A stretch of 64,000 bases of DNA from Allium sativum (GCA_030737875.1 CM060922.1:301807456-301871455), one strand, 5' to 3'; positions 1 through 11,258 are shown, counted from the stretch's first letter. The notes: generated by a model from the sequence alone, not told the origin. Translations and numbers: made by a program.

Positions 1-404
1 GTATGTTATGCAAGTTCATATGCAAGTTTATGAGTTTATATGCAAGTATGTTATGCAAGTTCATATGCAAGTTTATGAGTTTATATGCAAGTATGTTATG
101 CAAGTTCATATGCAAGTATGTTATGCAAGTTCATATGCAAGTTTATGAGTTCATATGCAAGTATGTTATGCAAGTTCATATGCAAGTTTATGAGTTTATA
201 TGCAAGTATGTTATGCAAGTTCATATGCAAGTTATGTGACATATTATATGCAAGTCATGTATTTGTTAATATGCAAGTTATGTGACATGTTATACAAGAT
301 TATATGCAAGTTATGTGACATGTTGTGCAAGTTCATATGCAAGTTATGTGTTTGTTAATATGCAAGATGGCACCCTTGAAACATGTTCATACATATGCAA
401 GTTG
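1..404. repeat. Minisatellite with 45-bp and 25-bp units, degenerating rightwards
   Basis: Units start with GTATGTTATGCAAGTTCATA at 1, 46, 91, 116, 161 and 206. Five spacings are 45, 45, 25, 45 and 45 bp; the 25-bp unit lacks the TTTATGAGTTTATATGCAA part. From about 230 a second form built on ATGCAAGTTATGTGACATGTT takes over and fades by about 404. The common core is ATGCAAGT. Because 45 is a multiple of three the array stays open as a 15-residue periodic reading frame, which I do not regard as coding. Confidence 0.9.
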
Positions 405-533
405 ACACCTTTTATATGTGTTATGTCATGAGAACGAAATTACGTGGGAACGATGGGGTTAATTAAATGCATATGTTAATAAGATTGTGTGAAATTAATA
501 TAATTATGCATAACATAAAATAAATGAACATAG

Positions 534-655
534 TATGGGAATTTGCCTATTAAGTTAGGTGTACCCATACTATGTGTTGGGAATTTGCCTATTAAGTTAG
601 GTGTACCCACACTTTGGAGTTGGGAATTTTCCTATTAAGTTAGGTGTACCCATAT
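534..655. repeat. Three tandem copies of a ~44-bp unit in the T1 LTR
   Basis: The core TGGGAATTTGCCTATTAAG followed by TTAGGTGTACCCA occurs three times at about 44-bp spacing, with small differences (the third copy reads TTTTCC). Confidence 0.85.
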
Positions 656-724
656 TCCTAAAATAAACATGATAATTAATACAAATTATGGGGGTGATTA
701 ATTAGGAGTAATTAATCGATTAAG

Positions 725-941
725 ACACGAGGTTGGACCCGTTTGTAGTGTAAGACTGCCCGGAGTTTACCGGCTTAACCAGGCATCTACAAATGACGGT
801 CCAATGTGAGGGGTCTTAATCATAAATTACATACGTAACAAGGGTAAATGACACGAGGTTGGACCCGTTTGTAGTGTAAGACTGCCCGGAACTTACCGGC
901 TTAACCAGGCATCTACAAATAACGGTCCAATGTGAGGGGTC
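725..941 (+). other. Twin dyad-symmetric hairpin cassettes in the T1 LTR
   Basis: Two direct copies lie at 725-815 and 851-941. Each pairs TTGGACC with GGTCCAA and TTTGTAG with CTACAAA around a loop containing CCGG..CCGGCTTAACCAG. The flanks pair as well: GATTAAGAC with GTCTTAATC in copy 1, and GTAAATGAC with GTCCTTTAC (one mismatch) in copy 2. The same design occurs in every other Tekay LTR of the window. Confidence 0.85.
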
Positions 942-2171
942 CTTTACACGATTACGGTGTTAATCAATTAAGAAACACTTAACCAGATAATCATGTAGTG
1001 GGGCATGGGGGTTAAGTGGGTACCTTGGGTGGTATGTGGAAATTGCTAGTGGTTGCCAATAGAAAATATGATTAAATACTTAACCAAGACGAAACATGTA
1101 ATTAAACATGATTAAAGGGTTAAGTGGGAAACACTAGTGTGTGGGCCAAGCTTAGGGGGATGGATTGTGCTGGGGGCCCATTTCAACCAATATCCCAAAC
1201 GTATCTTAGTGGGCTCGACCCTAGTCGAGTGACGGGACACGCATATTGGGCTTGACTATAAAAGGCCAAAATGGCTTAGCGGTGGCAACGCATGACCAAC
1301 GGGTTTCATATGCGTGTGTGGACCCGGGCTGGTAAATAAGACGTTGTTGCATCGTGTAGATATAAGCCGTGCACCGTTAATTTTATCAGGTTGCCACGTT
1401 GGGGAATGGTACACCCCACGGTGGGGCCAGCACGGGTATCTACGTTAGGGAGCCGATCGAATGGGGAGTAGTGTGTACACCTAGTGGATGGTAGGGCCCT
1501 GTGGCGTCTACTCAGTCACCTAGGGGTACGCGAGAACTATTAAGTTAATTTTATAAGTCCATGGGTGGGATCAACCTTTAAGTTAGGAACGACTGGTGTG
1601 GTGCAGTTTAGTAATTTACCTTTGGAAGGGTAGATGCATCTTTATCTTTTATCTTAGTTTAGTTGACTGCTTAGTGTAGCCATTCATCCCCAATAGTTAC
1701 CATATATCAGTTTATGTCTTCTCTGGTTACTTTAACGATTGTATTGTTAAAGTTATAGGACTCGCTCAGACTTATGTCTGACCCCGTTGTTTTTATCTTT
1801 TTCCCAACCCTCAGGTCCTACGGTGGATCCTAGCAGTAGTGGAGCTTGATCGGATTGCTGTTCCAGTCTTTAGGAGCTTGGATAGATGTAAAGCTCCAGT
1901 TACCCAGTTATCTTTTCTTTTGTCCTGGCTATTGTATGAGAGAGTGGGATTATGTACTTCTTTATTTTGATGGATATTGTACTTGACTTTTATTGTGGTT
2001 TTATGATGTAACCAGACATGTTTACTTCCGCTGTTATGAGATGATGTTTTAAATTTCAAGTACTATTTATATCTGTCTTGTTGTAATTTTTCTGTTCTAT
2101 ATTCACTAAAATACTCCACCGATGCTATGGCATTCCCTTAGTGAGTGATCATAGCGGGAGTGGGGTGTTAC

Positions 2172-2319
2172 AGTCGTACTAATGCAAATGAACTCTAACC
2201 ATTTGCGGTATCAAATGCTTTAATAATTTGCATCTACTGCATGGACAATGGATTTCGTCGTCGTTTTCGTTGTTACTTAAAGCAAAATCAATTAACACGC
2301 CAACACTATTAATAAGTTG
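2172..2319 (-). pseudogene. CACTA (En/Spm) transposase fragment with a transposase-associated-type zinc motif
   Basis: Read on the minus strand, this stretch encodes GVLIDFALSN, then an acidic patch, then IHCPCSRC, then V-x-V-H-L. That spacing matches the N-terminal transposase-associated domain of plant CACTA TNP2-like proteins (FA..N.....I.CPC..C, then V..HL), which I recall and could not search. It is cut on the left by the T1 LTR end and on the right by the T2 insertion. Removing T2 joins it to 23696 onward, which leads to a CACTA terminus at 25204 in the right orientation. The frame stops at a TAG just after HLH. The call rests on a short motif plus context. Confidence 0.55.
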
Positions 2320-3565
2320 TGTTAATCCCTCAAAAAATCCATATGCAGATGGAGCAAAGGATGCGGAATGGATATCATCAGGGTCGGTCATGCATGATGT
2401 TATCCAGGGTACTTAAATGACTCACAATGGATAGGACGCAACCATACAGAGCAAGACCCAGGTATCAAACCCAAGAAAATCAAGTCAACAAGTATGACCG
2501 AAGAAGATTGCACGATATGTTATGAGAAATGCAGCTCAATAGAGATAAGGATCAGACATTCTGTAAAGCCACCCACAACAACAGAGCACGCTTGATCTAA
2601 TATCAAAGTTCGGTCGCATGCATCGAGATAGGAGTCAAGATCGCATGTATACGTAACAACTGCTCATGAATTGCAACTCCTATCGCTCGACACTCGAATC
2701 AGAAACCCATTTGTAGGTCGTATACCAACTCCTAGAAAGAGCACATTCACATCTCAGAGTTGCAAGTCTCAGTCAGTCGCCTCTAGACTAATGAAGATCG
2801 CCGCTCGCTCACTCAAATCAGACACAACCACATTAAGGAACTATAATCGGTCGTTCTTTCATCTAGCCATCAAGCAAATTAGATATCTACTCATTGAATG
2901 CTAGAAATAGACGTGACCGAAGTTACTCGCTTAACTACTCAAGACACTTGCTCCATTGAGTCGCTCGCGCATGATAACTGAGTACAGCTACGGACAGCTG
3001 GCTACAGCTAGTCAGTGGCATGACTGTAATTAACAAAATGAGCGATCCGTAGCTTGCATAAACGGATTTCAAGTCATTTCCCGAAGGAGGCTGACCTATA
3101 AATACACCACTGATGCCAAACATAAAGGGGATCCAATCTTTAAAATCATGAAGTGCTGCTAAATTCTATTCGACCATGGCGTCAAGTACAATCTTGTGAT
3201 CAAGGAAAAAGAAGGCGTCCTCCTTCTCAATCATTCATTCATCCTTCTTCTCCTCAAATTCTACCATTCTCTTGTACAATTCCAAGATCGAATTATATAA
3301 ACGAGGGTATATTGAGTGAATATAGAGATGTATGAAAAGAGAGAATTGATGTATTTTGTAATCCTCATTATAAGATTGGAAACCACCTTCACAGTGGACG
3401 TAGGCCTAATTAACAACTGAACCACTCTAAATCTCGTCTCTACTTTACCTATCTCGCATTTTTCATTTTCAGTTGCTGATTGAACACGGTTGCACTTATT
3501 TCTTACCGTATTGGTGAAGTACAATTTTAGTACCTTGAGTGTTTAGACCAATTTTGTTGTAAACA
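2320..3565 (+). repeat. 5' LTR of T2
   Basis: It aligns end to end with 22450-23695 and has the same length. In the first ~230 bases I see roughly 18 differences, mostly transitions, so this is an old insertion. It begins TG and ends CA. Confidence 0.93.
3097..3104 (+). promoter_or_regulatory. TATA box of the T2 5' LTR
   Basis: TATAAATA lies 777 bases into the LTR and is conserved at the same place in the 3' LTR (23228-23235). It probably marks the U3/R transcription start region. Confidence 0.6.
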
Positions 3566-3567
3566 TT

Positions 3568-3585
3568 TTGGCGCCCATCGTGGGG
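3568..3585 (+). other. Primer-binding site of T2, tRNA-Lys type
   Basis: TTGGCGCCCATCGTGGGG starts 2 bases after the 5' LTR. It is complementary, with one transition (CATC for CACC), to the 3' tail of plant tRNA-Lys as I recall it (CCCCACGGTGGGCGCCA). Confidence 0.7.
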
Positions 3586-3657
3586 CTGAGTTCATAATTC
3601 CCTTTCGTAGTTCAGCAATCTAAAAAAATATCCAAAAATGCTTTCTCCTTTGAAACC

Positions 3658-5160
3658 ATGGTCGGATCGAAGAAAAGTGTCAAATCTACTCAAGTTACTA
3701 CGATCAATGAGGATGATAATGCTAACAAAACTACACCTCAAATCTTGAATCAAGGGGCAGGGGACACCCCTATGCCATCTATAACGCGAGATGAATTGAA
3801 TGTGGTGGTAACCGGCCTGAACGGAAAAATGGATGATACAACGAAGATGATAATGGAAAGGTTTGATGTCCTGACTAATGTTCAAGCCAATTTGTTACCA
3901 CCAAAGATTGTGGTCAATCCTGGCGAGAAAGAGGACTCATCAGCCTCAGACCCTGGACGACCTCATAACCTAGTGGGAGAAGGGAGAGGCCGACGTTGAG
4001 GATCCTAAGGCCAGATCTCTACAGCACAAAGAAGAACGTGCGACTCGGGCTGTCGCAAGTCCCACCAACGTAACATTCCTCAAAAGGAATGCAAGGCGTC
4101 GAAGCTCAAACCGTGGTTACGCTGATAAAGATATCAGTGCCAATCCCGATGAGCAAACAGGTGATGAGAGGCGCATCATGGACATGATCCAGCGAATAAT
4201 GAAGGAGAAGGCGACCCGAGAAGATGAGGAGAAAGAATGGGGGTTTTCCCGCAGCAAAAATCCGTTCATAGAGGAAATCCGTCAAGTGAAATTCCCGAAG
4301 AAATTTATACCCCCAACAATAGCACCTTATAGCGGAGTTGGAGATCCAACCATTTTTCTGTTCAAATACGACCATCACATGAATGGAGCTAGGGCCACTG
4401 ATGAAATCAAGTGCTTATACTTTCGCGTGTGCCTGGACGGTGTGGCCTCACTATGATTCACCAGACTTCCACCTAGATGTATCGACCAGTTTGCTGATCT
4501 GGCAAGGAGATTTCAAGATCAATTCTGATTACAAACCACCAAGGCAAGGGATGTAATGTCATTATGTGAAATAGAACAGATGCATGGGGAAACCATCAGA
4601 GCTTTCCTTACACGCTTCCATGCTGCAGCAGCGGAGGTCATAGAACCAGAACCTTGGTACTTATTAGCAGCCCTGAAAGGAGCTATCGATAAGAAGTCAG
4701 AATTTGGAAAGCGGCTCAAGATGAAGAAGCCAAAAACTTTGAAGAAATTTTACAAAAAAGCTGAGGAATACATGAGTGTGTTGGATGAAGGTCCGAGTAT
4801 CTAGAAGACTATAGAAAGTAACGCCACCAGAGAAGGAAAGAGCAATGAGTCCAGGGTCGAGCAGAAGAGAGATGCAGGACAAAAGAGGGGAAACGATGAG
4901 AGGGATAGTAAAGCTTATAAGAAGACGCGGTTGTACAAACCATCCGAGCTACCCCTCCTAAATGAAACCCCAGAAAGAATTTACTAAGCCGCAAAGGACT
5001 CAGGCATTTTTCCTTTGATGAAGCCGCAGAAGGTAACTGAGCAACAGGCAAATTCTGGAAAATTCTGCCGGTTTCATAGCCAACCAAGGCACAGCACCAA
5101 CGAATGCCGACACATGAAGAGTTTAATTGAAGAACTCATCAGGAAGAACTGACTCCAGCA
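3658..5160 (+). pseudogene. gag: T2 gag (broken)
   Basis: Encodes the capsid/nucleocapsid precursor of a Tat element. The ATG at 3658 opens 113 codons, after which a frameshift near 3995 moves the frame. The capsid core runs from about 4170 to 4800, with PFIEEIRQVKFPKKFIPP, YSGVGDP and LARRFQDQF. A TGA at 4454-4456 stands where this family normally has a Trp. Further in-frame stops lie near 4526 and 4802 and beyond. The nucleocapsid motif is CX2HX4HX4C (5066-5107), the variant knuckle typical of Tat gag rather than CCHC. It sits directly before the protease segment. Confidence 0.85.
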
Positions 5161-5164
5161 GTAT

Positions 5165-5884
5165 ATGAAAAATCCCCAAAGTACTCCAGTTGTGCAAGGA
5201 CATAGCAATGCGGCTAGCCAGCCCAACTCGAGCGAAGAAGCCCAAGTACCATTCAACTCGAGGCCAATAATCAATATGATATTTGGAGGTCCCCACCCAG
5301 CTGGGAACAGTTGGGGAGATATGGAAAGATACCTTAATGAATTGAAGGATGCCACGGAAGAGGAAGGATGCATGATCTTGAACAACGAGCTTCCGATGAA
5401 AATGCTCAAAACCTTGACCGAGGATGTGATATTCAGAGATAAAGATGCGGAAGGCTTAATTACACCAACTATCGATGCAATGGTAATCACAATTGGTCTC
5501 GGACCTGCTGTGGTAAAAAGGGTTCTAGTTGACACGGGGACATCAGTTAATGTGATTTTTATAAACACTTTCTAAAAGATGAATCTCCCTATGGCAAAGG
5601 TGCATGCATACCCAAATAAGATCCACAGTTTTATAGGTCAACCTACACAACCCATCGAAACGATAAATTTACCTGTGGAATTGGCAGATGGGGAACGCAG
5701 GGTTTTTATGGTACAAACCTTTGTCCTGATAGATGAGTTTTCATCTTACAATGCATTCCTTGGGAGGCCGACTCTTTCGGGTTTCAAGGTTGCATTAGCT
5801 CCATGGTGCTTAACCATGTTTCTAACTGAAACGGGAATTGGTGTAATATGGGCGACCAAATCGCTGCAAGGGACTACTATGTGA
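5165..5884 (+). pseudogene. T2 protease (broken)
   Basis: Aspartic protease part of the polyprotein, which would cut Gag-Pol during maturation. The active site reads VDTGTSVNV, with D-T-G at 5531-5539, where Tat copies usually have DTGSSVN. A TAA follows the INTF segment at 5573-5575, after which the same frame continues as KMNLPMAKVH and later FLGRPTLS, the usual C-terminal part of the domain. Upstream it carries the Tat linker INMIFGGPHPAGNSW. Confidence 0.85.
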
Positions 5885-6003
5885 CAGAACTAAGAGAGGC
5901 TAAGAAAAAAGAATCGAGAATGGATGTGGAGGCTCTTCCCCGCACCTAAAACTCCCCTTTGTAGCAATTAAAGAAGGGTCCATGCACTGGCGAGCATAGT
6001 GGA

Positions 6004-7520
6004 GTGCAAAAAGTGATCGATCCTAGGGAAGCCAGTGCAGAGGACGAGAGGGTGACATCGGCCGAAGACACAATTCCTGTAGCTGTAAATCCGAAGGACC
6101 CAAACCGTGTGTTGAATATAGGATCTCGATTAAGCCCCGAATTAAAAAATCAATTGGTTGCCTTCCTAAGAGCTAACTTAGATGTGTTCGCATGGAACCA
6201 TTCTGACATGTGCAACATATCTCCAGACACTGCGATCCATAAGCTAAACATTGACCCGTGCATTCCGGCTATCAAACAAAAAAGGAGAACCTAGGGGCCA
6301 GAGAGGTCGCGTGCCTTAAAAGAAGAAATCGATAGATTAATGGAGAATGGTTTTATTAGAGAATCTACCTATCCTAAATGGGTATCCAACGCGGTGCTCG
6401 TGAAGAAATCAAACGGTAAATGGTGGGCCTGCACAGATTATTCAGACCTGAATAAAGCTTGTCCGAAAGATAGTTTCCCCCTTCCCAGAATCGACCAATT
6501 GGTGGATTCTACTGTCGGTCATGAGTTGCTATCTTTCATGGATGCATATTCCGGCTATAATCAAATCATAATGTATGGTCCAAGAAGACACAAGTTTCAT
6601 TACTGATTTCGGTCTATACTGCTATAAGGTGATGCCACTTGGTCTAAAAAACGCAGGGGCAACTTATCAGTGACTAGTAAATGCTATGTTCAAAAAGCAA
6701 ATCGGTTGGACGATGGAAGTCTATGTCGATGACATGTTGGTTAAGTCAAAGAGAGCAATAGACCATTTGGAAGACTTAGCCCCAATGTTCGATATCTTAC
6801 GCCAATATGGCGTGAAGTTAAATCCCTTGAAATGTTCTTTTGGAGTCGGTTCAGGCAAGTTCCTTAGGTACATGGTCAACGCTAGAGGTATAGAAGCTAA
6901 TCCAGCCAAAATATCAGCTTTGAGAGAAATGTGTGCCCCAGTAACCAAGAAGGAACTTTAGTGTTTGAATGGGAAGATCGCAGCCTTAAATCGCTTTATA
7001 TCTAAGGTGACAAACAGATGTCTTCCATTCTTCGATGCCCTTAGAAAAGGAAATAAAGAGATACAGTGGACCCTGAATGTCAAAAAGCCTTCGAGGGATT
7101 GATCCAACACCGGGCAACACCACCTATGCTGCCAAAGCCTAGTGACGGAGAGAACTTGTTTCTGTACCTGGCGGTTTCTGCCCATGCCTTAAGTGCAGTA
7201 TTGATCAGAGAAGATTTGAAGGTACAAAAACCGGTCTATTACATCAGTAAGAGGCTACCCAGAGCAAAGCTTAATTACCCAAAACTTGAAAAACTTGCTT
7301 ATTGTTTGCTCATTGCATTAAAGAAACTTCGGCCCTACTTTCAGGTTCATCCCATCAGGGTTCTCATAGACCAGCCTCTGAGGCAAGTTCTGTCCCAATT
7401 GGAAACCTCCAAAAGATTATGAAAATGGAATATAGAGCTCAATCAATATGACATTATGTATCATCCTCGGAAAGCAATCAACGGACAAGCACTTGCTGAC
7501 TTTATCTCAGAGTTTACCGA
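6004..7520 (+). pseudogene. T2 reverse transcriptase and first RNase H (broken)
   Basis: RT copies the element RNA; the RNase H domain removes the RNA strand. The fingers/palm read WVSNAVLVKKSNGKWWAC and LNKACPKDSFPLPRIDQ, followed by FMDAYSGYNQI. The catalytic box is YVDD (6722-6733), intact. A frameshift lies near 6580-6600, since the frame changes between GYNQI and TSFITDFG. A TGA replaces the residue after GATYQ. Another frameshift lies near 7066, before the RNase H/connection domain (FLYLAVSAHALSAVL, KPVYYISKRL). That domain lacks the usual catalytic Asp set, as expected of a Tat connection-type RNase H. Confidence 0.87.
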
Positions 7521-7554
7521 CTAAGGGGAGGTAAAGAAGGAAGATGATATTGAA

Positions 7555-8040
7555 ACGAATATCCAGTGGAAATTATTCGTAGATGGGGCGTCGAACGATC
7601 GCTGTTCTGGGGCAGGGGTAGTTCTTGAAACCCCTGAGGGAAGATCCTTATGCTATGCATTAAGGTTATAATTTCCGTCAACCAACAACGAAGCTAAGTA
7701 TGAAGCCCTTATCGCGGGAATGAAGCTAGCAAAAGAATTGCAAATAAAAACTGTACAAATCTTCGGCGACTCTCAGCTCGTAGTATGCCAGATTCTGGCA
7801 GAATTCCAAGCCAAAATGGGTAACTTGCCAGATTATCTTTCCAAAGCCTTGGAATTATTGGAAGCTTTCGAGCATCACACCATATCTCGTATTCCTAGAA
7901 AGGAAAATACTAAAGCTGATTCATTAGCCAAATACGCAAGCACAGGAGATGCACAGCTAATGGGGTTAGTTCTAATGGAAGTCCTTTCCAGCCTGAGCAC
8001 AAAGCAAACTGAAATGGATTGGATCATGGAAACAACTGAT
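7555..8040 (+). pseudogene. T2 second (archaeal-type) RNase H
   Basis: This extra RNase H is what separates Tat elements from other Ty3/gypsy lineages; it supplies the active RNase H while the first has become structural. Visible catalytic-type residues are D in LFVDGASN, E in NNEAKYEALIAG, D in GDSQLVV and D in NTKADSLAKYA. One stop interrupts it: a TAA after ALRL near 7670. The rest stays in one frame. Confidence 0.85.
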
Positions 8041-8055
8041 TAGTCAAATTCATGG

Positions 8056-9260
8056 ATGTCACAAATTAAAGAATACCTCGTAACCGGGGCACTCCTGGCT
8101 AAAGTCAAATTCCGAAGAAAGATTTTGCAAAAAGCTCCCTTATACCTTATTCAGGATGGACGACTGTATAGACAGGGATTTTCTACACCTTTACTTCGTT
8201 GTGTTATAGAAAAGGAGTCTAAGGCAATCATGGAGAAATTACACGAAGGGGAATGCGGAGGACATACCGGTGGACAAACGTTGGCCAAGAAAATCCTATG
8301 ATATGGTTACTTCTGGCCAGATATCAATAAAGATTCCACGACCTACACTAAAAATTGTGACAGGTGCGAAAGATTTGCCAAGATCCCAAGGATGCTATCC
8401 ACAACCATAACCCACATGGTCAGCTCATGGCCATTTGCTATCTGGGGCATTGACCTTACAGGAGCCCTTCCCACTGCAAATCCAGTTTTAAATACGCAAT
8501 TGTTGCTGTTGATTACTTTACAAAATGGGCTGAAGCAGAACCGTTGGCCACTATAACTTTAAAGAAAGTTATTAACTTTGTCTTTAAAAATATCATATGC
8601 AGGTTTGGGATACCACAAAAGATAATCACAGAAAACGGGACCCAATTTGAAAGTGAAGAGTTCCAAAGCTTTTGCGCTAAGTACAAAATCCAGAAAAGCT
8701 TTTCAGCAATCTCTCATCCACAAGCAAACGGGCAGGTGAAAGCAGTAAATAAAATCATCAAGGCTACCATTAAGAAACGACTAGGAAGGCTAAAGGTGGA
8801 TGGGTAGATGAACTCCCGCTGGCATTATGGGCATATCGCACCACGCAAAAAACTGTAACAGGGAATACTCCCTTTTCTTTATCTTATGGCTCTGAAGCTA
8901 TGATACCAATGGAGTTAGAAGTCACTAACCATAGAAGGATAAACTTTGACCTCAAAGAAAACGAGAAGCTACAGCTCGAACCCCTCGACCAACTTATGGA
9001 AAGAATAAAAGAAGTGGAACTCAGAGTAGCCGCACACCAAAGAAGGGTAGCCAAGCACTTCAGTTCAAAAGTCAAACATAGAACTTTTGAAATTGGAGAC
9101 CTCGTTCTAAAAAAGATAATGACTGGTACTGGAGTCTTCGAACCAATTGGGAAGGACCTTATGTTATAAGTTAGAAACTCCAGGACGGAACTTTCAAATT
9201 GGCCACCATAGATGGGAACCAGATTCCACGAGCATGGAAATGCGAGCATATTCGTTGTTA
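8056..9260 (+). pseudogene. T2 integrase (broken, two catalytic residues replaced)
   Basis: Integrase inserts the cDNA into the chromosome. The zinc-binding region keeps HEGECGGH and CDRC. The core starts with WGIDLTG (first Asp present). A frameshift near 8490-8500 follows. The second acidic motif reads ITENGTQF, with Glu (8631-8633) in place of Asp. The third reads ANGQVKAVN, with Lys (8739-8741) in place of the catalytic Glu. A second frameshift follows at about 8800. The C-terminal region (ALWAYRTT, then FEIGDLVLKKI) ends near 9260. No chromodomain is present, as expected for this lineage. Confidence 0.87.
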
Positions 9261-9611
9261 TTTCTTATAGCATGTTATTCAAATACATAGAAAATGTTGT
9301 AAAGATTTATGAAATTTTCGCATTTTGAATGATGTGCATAAAATGAATGATTATGGAGTTCTAATTACATGTACAAGTCAATTATTCACAGGCTCCTACT
9401 AAAAGTTAACTTCCTTGTGTAGGCAAATGAGCGACCAGAAGGCGCCAACTCAAGGAGTTTCGACTTTCATCAGGAAACACTGGATCTCTCAATACAGGAC
9501 CAACAAAAAACTTGGTACCAGATTAAAAGAGTCAATGCTATAGTAAAAGCAACTCAAAAAGTCCCACAGTTAAAGTACTACGGTTAAAGTCCCACGGATA
9601 AAATCGTTGAG
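9261..9611 (+). other. T2 3' noncoding region, left of the T3 insertion
   Basis: AT-rich DNA after integrase; no coding signal seen. It ends at the CCTAC target site (9612-9616) and resumes at 20533 beyond T3. Confidence 0.75.
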
Positions 9612-9857
9612 CCTACTGTAACAACCCGTATTTTGAATAACATGTTATAACATTAATCAAGGCAGAATTAATTAATAAAATCTGAATCAAGGGAAATGGG
9701 CTGTGCCATTGCGTTCGTCTCGGAAAAATACGCGAAATAGAGTCCGAGTTTTCGAGAATCGGAGTCCGAATGACCCAGTTATGGCCCGTCAAAGCTTTCA
9801 GAAAATTTCAAGTTCAAAAACAGTTCAAATTTCGAATCTGGAGCAAAAAAAAAAAGA

Positions 9858-9963
9858 CTGGGCGGGAAAATTTTCCGCCCAGCCCCCAAGTCGACTGGGG
9901 AGTCGACTTGGGAGTCGACACACCCCAGGTGGTGTCGACTACCCAGTCGACACCCCTGTCGAC
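9858..9963 (+). promoter_or_regulatory. E2F-like palindrome and GTCGAC cluster in T3 U3
   Basis: A near-perfect palindrome at 9858-9882 is built on GGCGGGAAAATTTTCCGCC. GGCGGGAAA at 9861-9869 fits the E2F consensus TTTSSCGC read on the other strand. It is followed by six GTCGAC sites at 9890, 9902, 9914, 9934, 9946 and 9958, within 74 bases. The block lies about 130-240 bases upstream of the TATA box. In the 3' LTR the other half-site survives, as TTTCCCGCC (17909-17917). Confidence 0.6.
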
Positions 9964-10095
9964 TTGGGTGGTCGGCCAGTCTTGCCTGATGCACCTGTTT
10001 TGGCTCTTGGGTCATGTTTTGTTGGCTTGTGACGTCATTAGATGGCTCAGATCTAAACTAGGGTTAATCCTATGGTCTAAACTAACCTAAACTTC

Positions 10096-10103
10096 TATAA
10101 AAA
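10096..10103 (+). promoter_or_regulatory. TATA box of the T3 5' LTR
   Basis: TATAAAAA, followed about 30 bases on by the AAACCCACACAAATCAATCC region where transcription would start. The same sequence lies in the 3' LTR at 18134-18141. Confidence 0.65.
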
Positions 10104-11040
10104 GACCCTAAGACCTAGCCTAAACCCACACAAATCAATCCTACAACTAAATTATGCCAAAATGCTTCCTAATCATGGCCTCCACTTTCATATCATGGCC
10201 TCCATCTTCTTGTTCATGAGAGCTTGAGTGTTCTAAGCTAGTTCTAAAGTAAAAGAGCCATCTTTCTTCATCAAAGCAAGGATCTTCTCTTATTTCTCAA
10301 GGGTTGTTGAGTGGAGCTTATTCATTTGGGGATTTCTAGTGTGGCTTCGTCTCAATCTTGTTTTATTTTGTTCTAGTCTTCATAGCCAAGCTTTGTAAGC
10401 CCTATTCTACTCTTAGATTTAAACTATGAAGTTAATATGATCATGTAGCAAGTTGAAATGTGACTTTTGGGTATAATACTTGTCTTTCGGCTACATTTGT
10501 ATGCATAGATCCATCTTTTGATCTATGATTGTGGCACTATCATGAACCTAGTATCATTTACCTTGATTTTTGGGTAGAAAGCTATGAGCTTTATTTGGTG
10601 GTTATGCATAATGCAACATAGGACTTGGTAGTTATGCATACATGCAACATAGAATCCCCCATGATCTTTATGTTAACTTGCCCATGATGTTATGAACCAT
10701 ATGCTAATCACAAGTTATCACCTTATGTTAACTATGACCATGTTATCACCTATTTTGATGTCATACATGTTTTGAGGCCAATAATGCCATATGCTAGTTG
10801 GGATGAACACCTTTGCCTCATATATCACCATGTTAAACTTGTGGTAGACTTTGCCACATTATGCCCAACTTGTCATATCATTATGTTCCCCTTTTTGATC
10901 TATGCGTGTTGATGCGAACTTACATGCGATGGGGTTACTTTATAGGTAAACTTAAATGACATGAAACATGATTTGAAAATATGACATGTGATTATGCTTG
11001 AAAACATGAATGTGGACATGACATGTAGAAAACATGAAAG

Positions 11041-11258
11041 TGGCCAACTCGAGGTTGGGTTGAGTTTGTAGCATAAATCTACCCAGAACCGACCGGCTTA
11101 ACTAGTAGCTACAAACAATAGGACCCAATGTGAGAAGTTGGTCATGTTGCACTTAAAAACCCGAGGTTAGACTAAGTTGTGGTGTAAAGCTACCCGGACC
11201 CTCCCGGCTTAACTAGTAACCACAACAAGGTCTAATGTGAGAGGTTGGGTACATTAAG
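11041..11258 (+). other. Twin hairpin cassettes in the T3 5' LTR
   Basis: Copy 1 pairs TTGGGT with ACCCAA and GTTTGTAGC with GCTACAAAC. Copy 2 pairs TTAGAC with GTCTAA and TTGTGGT with ACCACAA. The two copies have different arm sequences, but both remain complementary. The loop keeps CTACCC..CCGGCTTAACTAG in both. Confidence 0.85.

Larger units (their letters stand above)
1..2171 (+). mobile_element. T1: 3' part of a Tekay-like LTR (solo LTR or 3' LTR), cut by the window edge
   Basis: The segment ends in GGGGTGTTACA at 2171, the same terminus as the other Tekay LTRs here. Its last 500 bases share landmarks with the T6 LTR: ACTCGC..AGACTT.ATGTCTGACC, then GCATTCCCTTAGTGAGTGA, then GTGGGGTGT. 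It carries the two hairpin cassettes found in all these LTRs. No primer-binding site follows 2171, so this is not a 5' LTR. In T6 the cassettes lie about 1.4 kb from the LTR start, so the T1 start should lie left of the window. The 5 bases after the end are GTCGT; the matching left duplication is not visible. Confidence 0.75.

Noticed and set aside
3..285. Open frames with a periodic Cys/Met/Lys-rich protein
   Set aside because: The 45-bp repeat is divisible by three, so a frame stays open by arithmetic. There is no start context or homolog, and the array lies inside an LTR.
1..404. CRISPR-like array
   Set aside because: Units are contiguous, with no unique spacers, in plant repeat DNA.
5074..5568. 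164-codon minus-strand frame over the T2 gag/protease
   Set aside because: It is the shadow of the plus-strand protease frame, which has clear motifs.
9703..10090. Overlapping frames in the T3 LTR start, repeated at 17741-18128
   Set aside because: Both occur only because the LTR is duplicated; they overlap the promoter region and the GTCGAC cluster and show no domain.
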